Assembly (NCBI RefSeq): GCF_026712245.1 | Contig: NZ_JAPPUY010000001.1 | Coordinates: 372,001 to 436,000 of the forward strand | DNA from: Roseateles hydrophilus | Lineage (GTDB): Bacteria; Pseudomonadota; Gammaproteobacteria; Burkholderiales; Burkholderiaceae_C | DNA: 64,000 bases | Direction of reading: 5' to 3' | Shown: one piece after another, positions 17,668 to 26,406 of the stretch | Position numbering within the stretch: position 1 is the first letter of the stretch | How the letters are laid out: the number at the start of each line of letters is the position of its first letter | Made by a program: the position numbers and the translations under genes | The notes under the pieces: generated by a model | Seen by the model: only the letters and a program-made list of their open reading frames with translations | Database searches by the model: none | What the model was told of the DNA's origin: nothing

Positions 17668-18366
17668 ATGCTGCGTCTCATGGCGTCCCTGTCGTGCCTC
17701 TTGCTGGCCGGGCTGAATGCCCAGGCCCAGGCCGTGCTCGACCCGGCCCTGGTCGAGCGGGTGCGCCATCTGGCCGAGACGGCCGCCCGCGCCACGGCGC
17801 CGCCCGGCACCCGCGTGGTGGTGGAAACCGGCCAGCTGGATGCCCGGCTGCGCCTGGCGCCCTGCCGGCAGGTGCAGCCCTACCTGCCGGCCGGCGTGGC
17901 CGCCTGGGGGCGCAGCCGCATCGGCCTGCGCTGCACCGACGGCACGGCCCGCTGGAACGTGACGCTGCCGGTTCGCGTGGCCGTCTATGGGCGCGCCGTC
18001 GTGGCCGGCGCCGCGCTGCCGGCAGGTGTCGTGCTGACTCAAGAACATCTGGCGCTGGCCGATATCGACGTCGCAGCCGAGCCTGGCGCCGTGTTCACCG
18101 ACCCGGCGCAGCTGCTTGGGCGCACGCTGGCCCGTCCGCTGGCTGCGGCCGAGGCGGTGCGCGCCCCGACGCTCAAGGCCCGTCAGTGGTTTGCGGCGGG
18201 CGAGACCGTCAAGGTGCTGGCGCTGGGGCCAGGCTTTGCCGTGGCCAGCGAGGCGCAGGCGCTGTCGGCCGGCATCGAAGGGCAGGACGTGCGGGTGCGC
18301 TTTGAGAGCGGCCGGGTGGCCAGCGGGCGCGCGGTGGGCGACCGCCAGGTGGAGTTGCCGCTGTGA
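17668..18366 (+). CDS. flgA: Flagella basal body P-ring formation chaperone FlgA
   Basis: FlgA is a periplasmic chaperone for P-ring (FlgI) assembly. The 232-residue protein has a signal peptide (LRLMASLSCLLLAGLNAQAQ) and a C-terminal SAF-like domain: RVAVYGRAVVAGAALPAGVV, then LLGRTLARPLAAAEAVR and a final ASGRAVGDRQVELPL. The start at 17668 places the signal peptide at the N-terminus; an ATG four codons later is possible. It is divergent from flgB, the usual arrangement, and is followed by flgM after 139 bases. Confidence 0.93.
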   Translation: MLRLMASLSCLLLAGLNAQAQAVLDPALVERVRHLAETAARATAPPGTRVVVETGQLDARLRLAPCRQVQPYLPAGVAAWGRSRIGLRCTDGTARWNVTLPVRVAVYGRAVVAGAALPAGVVLTQEHLALADIDVAAEPGAVFTDPAQLLGRTLARPLAAAEAVRAPTLKARQWFAAGETVKVLALGPGFAVASEAQALSAGIEGQDVRVRFESGRVASGRAVGDRQVELPL

Positions 18367-18418
18367 GCATTGCGCCACGAACGGCCCGAAAAGGCCCTAA
18401 AAACCTGACAGTTCCCGC

Positions 18419-18445
18419 TCAAGTCGCAGCGCGAAGTGCCGATAC
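18419..18445 (+). promoter_or_regulatory. Sigma-28 (FliA) promoter of flgM-flgN
   Basis: TCAAGT at 18419-18424 and GCCGATAC at 18438-18445, separated by 13 bases, match the FliA consensus known from Pseudomonas and enterics (TCAAG, then about 12-13 bases, then GCCGATA). The -10 element is exact over seven positions. The promoter lies 61 bases upstream of the flgM ATG, where class III control of the anti-sigma factor is expected. Confidence 0.8.
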
Positions 18446-18505
18446 AGGTGGAAACTCACTCGTATTGCCCCGCGGCGAGGCCCGCCTCGCGACCTGGAGA
18501 AGCCC

Positions 18506-18841
18506 ATGAAGATCGGTAACAGCCCCGAAGGCAGTGTTGCTCCGGCCAAGGCCGAGCAGCGGTCTGCTGCGCGCAAGCCGGAGGCCACCGGGACGACGGA
18601 AGGCGCTCGCCCGGCCGCCAGCGCACCGGCGCCCAGCACACAGGTCGCCATCTCCAGCGCGGCCAAGTTGGCCGCCAGTGCCAGCACCAGCACCGAGGAC
18701 GGCAGTTTCGACGCCGCCAAGGTGCAGCGCATCGCCCAGGCCATTACCGAGGGCAAGTTCACGATCAATGCCCAGGCCATCGCGGACAAACTAGTCTCGA
18801 ATGCGCAAGAATTGCTGGACAGCCGCGCCAACAAGCACTGA
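18506..18841 (+). CDS. flgM: Anti-sigma-28 factor FlgM
   Basis: FlgM binds and inhibits FliA (sigma-28) until the hook is complete and is then exported through the flagellar channel. The 111-residue protein has an unstructured Ala/Ser/Pro-rich first half and the conserved sigma-binding C-terminal half (FDAAKVQRIAQAITEGKFTI, then NAQAIADKLVSNAQELL). GGAG lies nine bases before the ATG. A sigma-28 promoter upstream implies feedback control. flgN begins four bases after its stop. Confidence 0.93.
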   Translation: MKIGNSPEGSVAPAKAEQRSAARKPEATGTTEGARPAASAPAPSTQVAISSAAKLAASASTSTEDGSFDAAKVQRIAQAITEGKFTINAQAIADKLVSNAQELLDSRANKH

Positions 18842-18845
18842 ACCC

Positions 18846-19235
18846 ATGACCGCCATCGCCTCGCCCACCCCCCTCAGCGCCGAGCTGGAAGCGCCGCTGC
18901 TGGCCGTCGAGTCCGCGCTGAACCAGCTGGGCGACGCGCTGGCCCGCCGCGATGCGGCTGCCATCGAGCAGCATGCGGCCGAGTTGCACCAGCACCTGGC
19001 CCGTGCCGTGCAGAGCTTCAGCGAAGCCGCACGCAGCGGCGGTGTGCCGGCGGCGCTGCGCAACCGGCTGGTGCGCGCCGGCGGCTTGCTGGCCGCGCAG
19101 CGCGAGAGCCTGGCGCGCGGCAACGCGTCGCTCGACCGTGCGCTGGACGTGCTGATTCCCAGCGAGCCCACGGGCCTGTATGGCGCGGGCGGCAAGGCGG
19201 AGCGCCGCAGCCTGGGTGGCAGCTACACCGCCTGA
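18846..19235 (+). CDS. flgN: Flagellar export chaperone FlgN
   Basis: A 129-residue helical protein that as FlgN would chaperone the hook-associated proteins FlgK and FlgL in the cytoplasm. Similarity is diffuse, as usual: long Ala/Leu/Gln-rich amphipathic helices (LLAVESALNQLGDALARRDA, then AAELHQHLARAVQSF) and a Gly-rich tail ending LYGAGGKAERRSLGGSYTA. The position directly behind flgM and shared sigma-28 control support the call more than any motif. The start is the ATG four bases after the flgM stop. Confidence 0.85.
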   Translation: MTAIASPTPLSAELEAPLLAVESALNQLGDALARRDAAAIEQHAAELHQHLARAVQSFSEAARSGGVPAALRNRLVRAGGLLAAQRESLARGNASLDRALDVLIPSEPTGLYGAGGKAERRSLGGSYTA

Positions 19236-19254
19236 CGCCTTCCGCGCCCGCTGC

Positions 19255-19276
19255 AAAGCCACCTTCGGGTGGCTTT
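19255..19276. terminator. Bidirectional terminator between flgN and the DUF1841 gene
   Basis: A perfect 9-bp stem AAAGCCACC / GGTGGCTTT closes on a TTCG tetraloop (19264-19267). It lies between two converging genes and has A runs on the left and T runs on the right, so it can end transcription from both sides. Confidence 0.85.
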
Positions 19277-19283
19277 GTCGTTC

Positions 19284-19715
19284 CTAGCGCGTCGCAGCCT
19301 GCCGCACCTTGTCCAGGTAGGCGTGGCCGTCCGGGGGCAGGCCGCTGCGCTGCGAGGCCCAGATCATCTCGCCCAGTGCGTCCATCGCCACGTGGTGCGC
19401 CTCATGGCGCGAGTTGCGCTTGGCGCTCAGCAGGTCGATGGCCTGGCGGATGCCGGAGGGCTGGTCGATGGCGTGCTGCTCCGTGATGGTCAGGTGCATG
19501 GACAGGTGCAGGAAGGGGTTGGTACGGCCTTCCTCCACCGTGTAGACCTTCTCCAGCGCGGCGGCTTCGTCCGCGAGCTCGTCGTGGTACTCGGGGTGCT
19601 CGGCGATCCAGTCGGCCGCCAGCGCTTCCATCGGGATCAGCGGCAGGCTATCGCGCCACTTGCGGTAGGTGGCGCAGAAGAATCGGCGGACTTCGAGCTG
19701 GGACGGGGCAAACAT
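19284..19715 (-). CDS. DUF1841 family protein
   Basis: A 143-residue protein of the DUF1841 family found mainly in beta- and gammaproteobacteria. Typical features are the start MFAPSQLEVRRFFCATYRKW, the phrase NPFLHLSMHLTITEQHAIDQ and the His-rich RHEAHHVAMDALGEMIW. Several conserved His and Glu residues could bind metal, but function is unknown. It is the last gene of the kefF-kefC-sir2 row, 21 bases after the sirtuin stop, and ends at the shared terminator. Confidence 0.85.
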   Translation of the reverse strand: MFAPSQLEVRRFFCATYRKWRDSLPLIPMEALAADWIAEHPEYHDELADEAAALEKVYTVEEGRTNPFLHLSMHLTITEQHAIDQPSGIRQAIDLLSAKRNSRHEAHHVAMDALGEMIWASQRSGLPPDGHAYLDKVRQAATR

Positions 19716-19736
19716 GCAGCGATTGTCGCCGCCGCC

Positions 19737-20564
19737 TCAATCCAGCCGCCGCGCCAGGGCTTGCAGGGCCTGCAGTGCGCCGCCGGCCAGGCCCACGCCA
19801 AAGGCCGGCGCCACTGCCGGCTCGCGCAGGTTGATGCGCACGATCTGCCCGCCATGCGCGGCGACCAGCAACTGGCTGAAGTGCCGCACCGACGGCACTG
19901 CCGTGCCGGCGCCGATCTCGACGATGACCGGGCGGTTCACGCGACCCAGCCAGTCCGACAGCCGCCGGGCCTGGGCCTCGTGCCGGTCCGGCAGCCAGCC
20001 GTCGTCGCCGAACATCAGCACGTTGGGTCGCGCCAGTGCGCCGCAGCCGGGGCAGGTGGGCAGGTCGCCGCGCCAGCGGCAGGCGTCTTCGTCGATGTCG
20101 GGCGCCAGCGCGTCCGCCGGCCAGGGCGACTGGCCGCAGCCATGCAGGCACTGCAGCCAGTGCAGCGAGCCGTGGCATTCGTGCAGCAGCTGGTCGCTGA
20201 AGCCGGCGCGCTGGAACTGGCCGTCGACATTGCTGGTGAACACGGCGCCGCCAAGCAGCGTCTGCGCGGCCCAGCGCTGCAGCAGCCCGAAGCCGGCGTG
20301 CGGCACCGTGCGCCGGTACAGCGCCAGGCGGTGCCCGTAGAAGCCCCAGGCCAGGTGCGGGTCGCGCATGAAGCTGCGCGGCGAGGCCATGCTCATGAAG
20401 TCCAGCCCCGCGCGGCCCAGCGCGGGGTAGGCTCGCCAGAAGCCCTCGTTGCCGCGGAAGTCCGGCAAGCCGGAGTCCACACCCATGCCGGCGCCGGCGG
20501 CCACGACGAGGGCGTCGGCCTGCGCGATCAGGTCAGCGGCGTGGTCCAGGTCGGCGTCGTTCAT
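19737..20564 (-). CDS. SIR2-family NAD-dependent deacylase-like protein (sirtuin variant)
   Basis: A 275-residue SIR2-fold protein. Seen: GAGMGVDSGLPDFRG (25-39, normally GAGxSxxSGIPDFRG), TSNVDGQF in place of TQNIDxLH, ECHGSL carrying the catalytic His, a CxxxC...CPGC zinc motif and RPNVLMFGD, the FGE-type loop. NAD binding and the catalytic His look intact, but the first motif lacks the usual Ser and the TQN motif is altered, so substrate or activity may differ from classic CobB-like deacetylases. The start ATG overlaps the kefC-like stop (ATGA), tying it to the potassium-efflux genes. Use of NAD or an NAD-derived ligand is inferred from the family. Confidence 0.85.
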   Translation of the reverse strand: MNDADLDHAADLIAQADALVVAAGAGMGVDSGLPDFRGNEGFWRAYPALGRAGLDFMSMASPRSFMRDPHLAWGFYGHRLALYRRTVPHAGFGLLQRWAAQTLLGGAVFTSNVDGQFQRAGFSDQLLHECHGSLHWLQCLHGCGQSPWPADALAPDIDEDACRWRGDLPTCPGCGALARPNVLMFGDDGWLPDRHEAQARRLSDWLGRVNRPVIVEIGAGTAVPSVRHFSQLLVAAHGGQIVRINLREPAVAPAFGVGLAGGALQALQALARRLD

Positions 20565-22402
20565 GGGGGCGTGCCGGCGTCCCAGCCGCCGCGCTGCGCC
20601 TGGCGGTGGGCTTCGTCGGCCTCGCGTTCGGCGGCCATCTGCTGCTCGAACTGCTGGCGGCCCAGCTTGGCGGCAGCGATCAGCGCGTTCTCGTCTCCCT
20701 GCAGCGGCAGCATGCGGTGCAGCACCTCGATGTTGTGGCGGCGAAAGCGCATCGCCTGGCGCCGTGCGGCGTGTGGCTCCATGCCCGTCAGCTCCAGCAC
20801 GCTGCGGGCGCTCATCAGTGCGGCATCGAAGGTCTCGCGCTCGATGTGGCCCACGCCAGCGGCCTGCAGCTGGTGGTAGTGCTGCACATTGCGGGCGCGC
20901 GCCACCACGGTCAGTTGCGGGAAATGCTCGCGCGCCAGCTCGGCGATGGCGACGCTCTGGGCGATGTCGTCGATGGCGATGACGAGGATGCGCGCGCTCG
21001 CCGCACCCGCCGTGCGCAGCATGTCCAGGCGCGTCGCGTCACCGTAGTACACCGTCCAGCCGAAGCGGCGCAGGCTCTCGATGGCCTCGGAGTCGTGGTC
21101 CAGTACCGTGGCCTCCAGGCCGCTGGCGCGCAACATGCGGGCCACGACCTGACCGTAGCGGCCACTGCCGGCAATGATGATGGGCGAGGGCGGTGGTGGC
21201 GTTTCGGCGCGGGCGCCTTTCAGGCCGCGGCGCGCGAGCTTCTGGGACATCAGCCGGTCGCCGCCCGTCAGCAGCAGCGGCGTCAACGCCAGCGACAGCG
21301 CCACGGCCGCCACCAGCGCGGAGTTCTGGGCCGCGTCGATCATGCCTTCGCCGCGCGCGAGCTGGAACACGACGAAGCCGAACTCCCCGCCCTGGGCCAG
21401 CAGGATGACGAAGGCCGGGCGCTCCACCAGCGGGATCTTCATGGCCTTGGCCATCAGCGCGAGCACGACGATCTTGCAGGCCAGCAGGGCGGCCACCAGC
21501 GCCGCGACGACGCCCGGCTGGGCCGCGACGGCCTTCAGGTCCAGCCCCATGCCGACGGCGATGAAGAACAGGCCCAGCAGCAGGCCCTTGAAGGGCTCCA
21601 GGTCGGTCTCCAGCTCGCGGCGGTATTCGCTTTCTGCCAGCAGCACGCCGGCCAGGAAGGCGCCCAGCGCCATCGACAGCCCGACCGCCAGCATCAGCGC
21701 GGCCGTGCCCATGACCAGCAGCAGCGCGGCGGCCGTGAAGATCTCGGGCGTCTTGCTGTGCGCGATCCAGCGCAGCGCCGGGCGCAGCAACAGCCGGCCG
21801 CCGAAGATGATGACGACGATGGCGCCCACAGCCTTGGCGGCGGCGAGCCAGGTCTGACCGTCGCCATCGTCCGCAGCGCCGCCCACGGCCAGGATGGGCA
21901 CCAGCGCCAGCACGGGAATCGCAGCAATGTCCTGCAGCAGCGCGACGGACAGGATGCTCTCGCCCGCCGTCGTGCGGCCCAGGTTGCGCTCGGCCAGCAC
22001 CGCCAGCGCCACGGCCGTGGACGACATGGCCAGCCCCAGGCTGACCACCACGGTCAGTCGCCACGGGTAACCCAGCGCCAGGCCCACGGCGGTCAGCGCT
22101 GCCGCGCAGCCCAGCAGCTGTACGCTGCCCCAGCCAAAGATGGGCCGCCGCATGGCCCACAGCCGCTTGGGTTCCAGCTCCAGACCGACGAGGAACAGCA
22201 TCAGCACCACGCCCAGTTCGGCTACTTCGGGGATGGCGCTGGCGTTGGGCACCAGGCCCAGCACCTGCGGGCCGATCAGCAGGCCCGCGACCAAGTAGCC
22301 CAGGATGGACCCGAGCCGTAGCCAGCGCGCCAGCGGCACGGCCAGAACGGCGGCGGCCAGAAAGACCAGCGGCAGTTGCAGCCAGGCGCCGTGGTGGTTC
22401 AT
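20561..22402 (-). CDS. kefC: CPA2-family potassium/proton antiporter with RCK domain (KefB/KefC type)
   Basis: An inner-membrane cation/proton antiporter of 613 residues. Residues 1-385 are hydrophobic with about 12-13 helices, including GYLVAGLLIGPQVLGL, ELGVVLMLFLVGLELEP, the exchanger core SVALLQDIAAIPVLAL (Gln-Asp at 157-158) and ILLAQGGEFGFVVFQL. A Rossmann RCK_N domain follows at about 405-530, starting IIIAGSGRYGQVV (G412-G417) with the acidic DHD that binds nucleotide. The start at 22402 overlaps kefF (ATGA). In KefC systems glutathione adducts open K+ efflux to acidify the cell against electrophiles. KefB and KefC cannot be separated safely; the kefF neighbour favours KefC. Confidence 0.88.
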   Translation of the reverse strand: MNHHGAWLQLPLVFLAAAVLAVPLARWLRLGSILGYLVAGLLIGPQVLGLVPNASAIPEVAELGVVLMLFLVGLELEPKRLWAMRRPIFGWGSVQLLGCAAALTAVGLALGYPWRLTVVVSLGLAMSSTAVALAVLAERNLGRTTAGESILSVALLQDIAAIPVLALVPILAVGGAADDGDGQTWLAAAKAVGAIVVIIFGGRLLLRPALRWIAHSKTPEIFTAAALLLVMGTAALMLAVGLSMALGAFLAGVLLAESEYRRELETDLEPFKGLLLGLFFIAVGMGLDLKAVAAQPGVVAALVAALLACKIVVLALMAKAMKIPLVERPAFVILLAQGGEFGFVVFQLARGEGMIDAAQNSALVAAVALSLALTPLLLTGGDRLMSQKLARRGLKGARAETPPPPSPIIIAGSGRYGQVVARMLRASGLEATVLDHDSEAIESLRRFGWTVYYGDATRLDMLRTAGAASARILVIAIDDIAQSVAIAELAREHFPQLTVVARARNVQHYHQLQAAGVGHIERETFDAALMSARSVLELTGMEPHAARRQAMRFRRHNIEVLHRMLPLQGDENALIAAAKLGRQQFEQQMAAEREADEAHRQAQRGGWDAGTPP

Positions 22403-23052
22403 GCCGTGCCTCCGTCCAGGGATGAGAACAGCGGCGGGCGTTCGTCCAGTGCAACGGCCTCCTCGTCGCCCGCGCCCGGATCGGTCACGCGCTCGCACCA
22501 GTCCGGGAATCGCTGCAGCCGCTGCACGAACAGGTCGGCATGGGCCTGGACCTGCGCCGGCGTCGCACGGTGCGCGGCATGCAGGACCTGCGGGGGCAGC
22601 CAGGTCATGCCGCAGGTGTGGACCGACTGGCGATAGGGCAGCAGGAAGTCTTCGATGGGGTGATGGTTGTGGCCGCCGGGCGCGTAGGCTTCGGCGCCGC
22701 CGCCGGTGGAGGTCACCAGCCAGAAGTCCTTGCCGTGCAGCGCGGTGCCGCCAGGGCCATAGGCCCAGCCCAGGCGCGGCACCTCGTCCAGCCATAGCTT
22801 CTGCAGCGCCGGCATGCTGTACCAGTAGATCGGGTGCAGCATCACCACCAGCCGCGCGGCCTGCAGGGACTGCTGCTCGGCGGGGACGTCGATGTGGAAG
22901 TCCGGGTAGAGGCGGTAGAGGTCGCGCAGCTCGACGCGGTCAGCCGCGGGCGACGCGCGCAGCGCCTGCAGCAGCGTGCGCGTGACGTGGGAGCGCGCCA
23001 GGTCGGGGTGGGCGGCGAGGACGAGGATGTCGCGTAAGGGTCGGTCGGCCAT
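22399..23052 (-). CDS. kefF: KefF-like NAD(P)H:quinone oxidoreductase, ancillary to the Kef antiporter
   Basis: A 217-residue flavodoxin-fold oxidoreductase. Typical residues are ILVLAAHPDLARSHVTRTLL near the N-terminus, the LHPIYWYSMPALQKLWLDEV block for flavin binding, and WLVTSTGGGAEAYAPGGHN. In E. coli, KefF binds KefC and is required for full efflux activity while reducing quinones. The four-base overlap with the antiporter gene supports the same pairing. It is the first gene of the operon; the short spacer to the divergent MaoC gene (45 bases) must hold the promoter. Confidence 0.88.
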   Translation of the reverse strand: MADRPLRDILVLAAHPDLARSHVTRTLLQALRASPAADRVELRDLYRLYPDFHIDVPAEQQSLQAARLVVMLHPIYWYSMPALQKLWLDEVPRLGWAYGPGGTALHGKDFWLVTSTGGGAEAYAPGGHNHHPIEDFLLPYRQSVHTCGMTWLPPQVLHAAHRATPAQVQAHADLFVQRLQRFPDWCERVTDPGAGDEEAVALDERPPLFSSLDGGTA

Positions 23053-23097
23053 GGCCGGCTAGGGTAACTTCTCCGGCACGACAGCCTCTTCACTCCC

Positions 23098-23553
23098 ATG
23101 CGCATCTTCGACACCCTGGCCGACCTGCAGGCCCTCATCGGCCAGCCCCTGGGCCACAGCGACTGGATCAGCGTCGACCAGCCGCGCGTCAACGGCTTCG
23201 CCGAGGCCACCGAGGACCGGCAGTGGATCCACGTCGACCCCGAGCGCGCCAAGGCCGGCCCGTTCGGCGGTCCGATCGCGCATGGCTTTCTGACGTTGTC
23301 GCTGATCCCGTACTTCTTCGAGACCGGCTTCGCCGTGCGCGAGACGCGCATGGTCGTCAACTACGGGCTGAACAAGGTGCGCTTCACGGCGCCCGTGCCC
23401 GTGGGCAGCCGGCTGCGCGCAGCCTTCCGGCTGCTGGCCATGGACGAGGTGGCGGGCGGCGCGATGCAGCTGACCGTGGAAGTGGCCATCGAGGCCGAGG
23501 GCGTGGCCAAGCCGGTCTGCATCGCAGAAAGCCTGGCAAGACACTACCGCTGA
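23098..23553 (+). CDS. MaoC-family (R)-enoyl-CoA hydratase-like protein
   Basis: A 151-residue hot-dog-fold protein. The hydratase signature is present at residues about 37-66: FAEATEDRQWIHVDPERAKA, GPFGGPIAHGFLTLSL, with the catalytic Asp and His. Proteins of this NodN/MaoC type hydrate trans-2-enoyl-CoA to (R)-3-hydroxyacyl-CoA and can feed polyhydroxyalkanoate synthesis, but the exact substrate is unknown. It stands alone on the plus strand, divergent from kefF. Confidence 0.88.
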   Translation: MRIFDTLADLQALIGQPLGHSDWISVDQPRVNGFAEATEDRQWIHVDPERAKAGPFGGPIAHGFLTLSLIPYFFETGFAVRETRMVVNYGLNKVRFTAPVPVGSRLRAAFRLLAMDEVAGGAMQLTVEVAIEAEGVAKPVCIAESLARHYR

Positions 23554-23608
23554 GTTCGTGCTGAGCGGATAGCATCGCGGCCGTTTCCACGACCGCACTG
23601 CTTCCGCC

Positions 23609-24514
<906 letters not shown>

Positions 24515-24524
24515 GGCGCGCCCG

Positions 24525-25367
24525 TCAGGCGGGCGTGTAGGCCAGCCTGACGTAGATGGGCGCGAACGCCTCGGCCTGCGTGATCTCCAGCAGGCGCTCG
24601 CGCGCCAGCTCCAGCATCGCGATGAAGGTGACGACGAGCACAGCCTGGCCGCGTGAGACGTCGAACAGGTGCTCGAACTCGACGAAGCGCTGGCCCTGCA
24701 GCCGGCGCAGCACGATGCTCATGTGTTCACGCACCGACAGCTGCTCGCGGCTGATCTTGTGGTGCTGGTTGAGCTTGGCGCGCTTGAGGATGTCCAGCCA
24801 CGCTTCGCGCAGGTCGTCGGCATTCACGTCCGGGAACACCGGCGTCAGCGATTGCTCGATATGAACCTGCGCGCGCAGGAAATCGCGCCCCAGTTGAGGC
24901 AGGCGATCCAGCCGGGCGGCGGCCAGTTTCATCTGCTCGTACTCCAGCAGTCGGCGCACCAGCTCGGCGCGCGGGTCTTCCACTTCCTTGCCGTCCTCGC
25001 TCTTCTTGGGCGGCAGCAGCATGCGCGACTTGATCTCGATGAGCATCGCGGCCATCAGCAGGTATTCGCTGGCCAGCTCGAGGTTGTGCACGCGGATCTG
25101 CTCGACATAGCTCAGGTACTGGCGCGTCACGTCGGCCAGCGGGATGTCGAGGATGTTGAAGTTCTGCTTGCGGATCAGGTACAGCAGCAGGTCCAGCGGG
25201 CCCTGGAATGCCTCCAGGAAGACCTCCAGTGCATCCGGCGGGATGTAGAGGTCCAGTGGCATCTGGAACAGCGGCTCGCCGTACAGGCGCGCGACGGCCA
25301 CGGTATCTACGGCTTCCGGTAGATCCGATGAAATCTCGGGGGTGTCGTCCGTGGTGACCGTGGTCAT
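24525..25367 (-). CDS. scpA: Segregation and condensation protein A (ScpA)
   Basis: ScpA is the kleisin that bridges SMC heads in bacterial condensin. The 280-residue protein has the diagnostic N-terminal phrase EVFLEAFQGPLDLLLYLIRK near residue 48 and FNILDIPLADVTRQYLSYVE, then a helical middle and a winged-helix C-terminus with VLVVTFIAMLELARERLLEI. The first 40 residues are an acidic, variable leader; a later start is possible but none is clearly better. scpB is not adjacent. It follows the DUF3460 gene by 43 bases. Confidence 0.95.
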   Translation of the reverse strand: MTTVTTDDTPEISSDLPEAVDTVAVARLYGEPLFQMPLDLYIPPDALEVFLEAFQGPLDLLLYLIRKQNFNILDIPLADVTRQYLSYVEQIRVHNLELASEYLLMAAMLIEIKSRMLLPPKKSEDGKEVEDPRAELVRRLLEYEQMKLAAARLDRLPQLGRDFLRAQVHIEQSLTPVFPDVNADDLREAWLDILKRAKLNQHHKISREQLSVREHMSIVLRRLQGQRFVEFEHLFDVSRGQAVLVVTFIAMLELARERLLEITQAEAFAPIYVRLAYTPA

Positions 25368-25410
25368 CGGCGGGCCGTTTCAGCGCCCCAAGGGTGGGGC
25401 GTGAGGGACC

Positions 25411-25611
25411 TTATGCCTTGGTCTGGTAGACGTAGGGCTGCTGCGGCACGCGGGCTTCGTTGAAGTCGGCCTGGGCGGCGCGATCCTGCGCCTTGTCCCA
25501 CAGCAGGGCGCGGCCGGCGCGCTGTTCGGCTTCCAGCGTGGGGCGCTGGGCCTTCAGCTGCTCGATGAAGGACGTGACGTCGGACTTGTAGGGTTTCCAG
25601 AACAGCGGCAT
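25411..25611 (-). CDS. DUF3460 family small protein
   Basis: A 66-residue soluble protein beginning PLFWKPYKSDVTSFIEQLKA and ending PQQPYVYQTKA. This is the DUF3460 family of betaproteobacteria; its function is unknown. It sits between the YoaK-like gene and scpA on the same strand, a neighbourhood I recognise from other Burkholderiales. Confidence 0.85.
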   Translation of the reverse strand: MPLFWKPYKSDVTSFIEQLKAQRPTLEAEQRAGRALLWDKAQDRAAQADFNEARVPQQPYVYQTKA

Positions 25612-25640
25612 GGCGGAGCTTTCAAACGAATCACGGCATT

Positions 25641-26375
25641 TTATCGGCCGCGCGCGCGGGTCAGGTCGTCCAGCGCCGGCACGGCGCCCAGGAAGGCCAG
25701 CGCGCCCGCCAGCGGCAGTGTGGCCGCGTAGCCGATGGCCTTGAAGGCCCAGGCGCCCACCACGCCGCCCACCGCAAAGGCCAGCAGCAGGCCGCCCAGC
25801 AGCCGCAGCCGGGCGGTGTTGGCGGGCATGGGCGTGCCGCCCATGCCGTAGAGCGCACGGCCCAGCTCGATGCCCAGGTCGGTGACGATGCCGGTGACAT
25901 GCGTGGTGCGGATTTCAGCGCGCGAGACCTTGGTGATCAGCGCGTTCTGCAGCCCCATCGTGAAGCACAGCATGGACACCGTGGCCGGCACCAGCAGGCC
26001 TTGCAGGCTGGCCAGCCAGGCGCCCATGAGGCCGAAGGCCAGCAGGCAGGCAGCCTCCAGCAGCAAGGGCAGTGCGTAGATGCTGTGGGCCAGCCGCTGT
26101 CGGCCGAAGTTGACGAGCACGGCCGTCGTCGCGGCGCCGGCCAGGAAGAACAGCAGCGCGCCGACCGCCGTGACCCACACCTGGTGCTGCCCCAGCACCA
26201 GCGCATCGGCCGCGGCCGACACCAAACCGGTCATGTGTGACGTGTAGTGGTGCACGGCCAGGAAACCGCCTGCATTGGTGGCGCCGGCCACAAAGGCCAG
26301 CAGCCAGCCCAGGTGGGCGTTGCCCTCGGCCGTGCGCTCCACGGCGAGCAGGCGGCGGGCGTAGGCAACGTGCAT
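25641..26375 (-). CDS. YoaK-family (DUF1275) membrane protein
   Basis: A 244-residue inner-membrane protein of the DUF1275/YoaK family. Family features are LAFVAGATNAGGFLAVHHYT and SHMTGLVSAAADALVL near the N-terminus, followed by several hydrophobic helices and MLCFTMGLQNALITKVSRAE, then IRTTHVTGIVTDLGIELGRA. About six to seven membrane helices are likely. Function is unestablished. The start at 26375 (MHVAYARRLLAVERT) is preferred over an upstream ATG at 26498 that would overlap metG. Confidence 0.87.
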   Translation of the reverse strand: MHVAYARRLLAVERTAEGNAHLGWLLAFVAGATNAGGFLAVHHYTSHMTGLVSAAADALVLGQHQVWVTAVGALLFFLAGAATTAVLVNFGRQRLAHSIYALPLLLEAACLLAFGLMGAWLASLQGLLVPATVSMLCFTMGLQNALITKVSRAEIRTTHVTGIVTDLGIELGRALYGMGGTPMPANTARLRLLGGLLLAFAVGGVVGAWAFKAIGYAATLPLAGALAFLGAVPALDDLTRARGR

Positions 26376-26406
26376 GGCGAGCGGGTTGCCAGGACCCCGC
26401 GGGCGG

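Noticed and set aside
19737-23052. Sir2 gene as part of an antiphage defence system
   Set aside because: Defence sirtuins pair with Argonaute, HerA, TIR or similar partners. Here the coupled genes are kefC, kefF and DUF1841. The HerA-like gene at 44001-45569 is 21 kb away and of the YjgR type.
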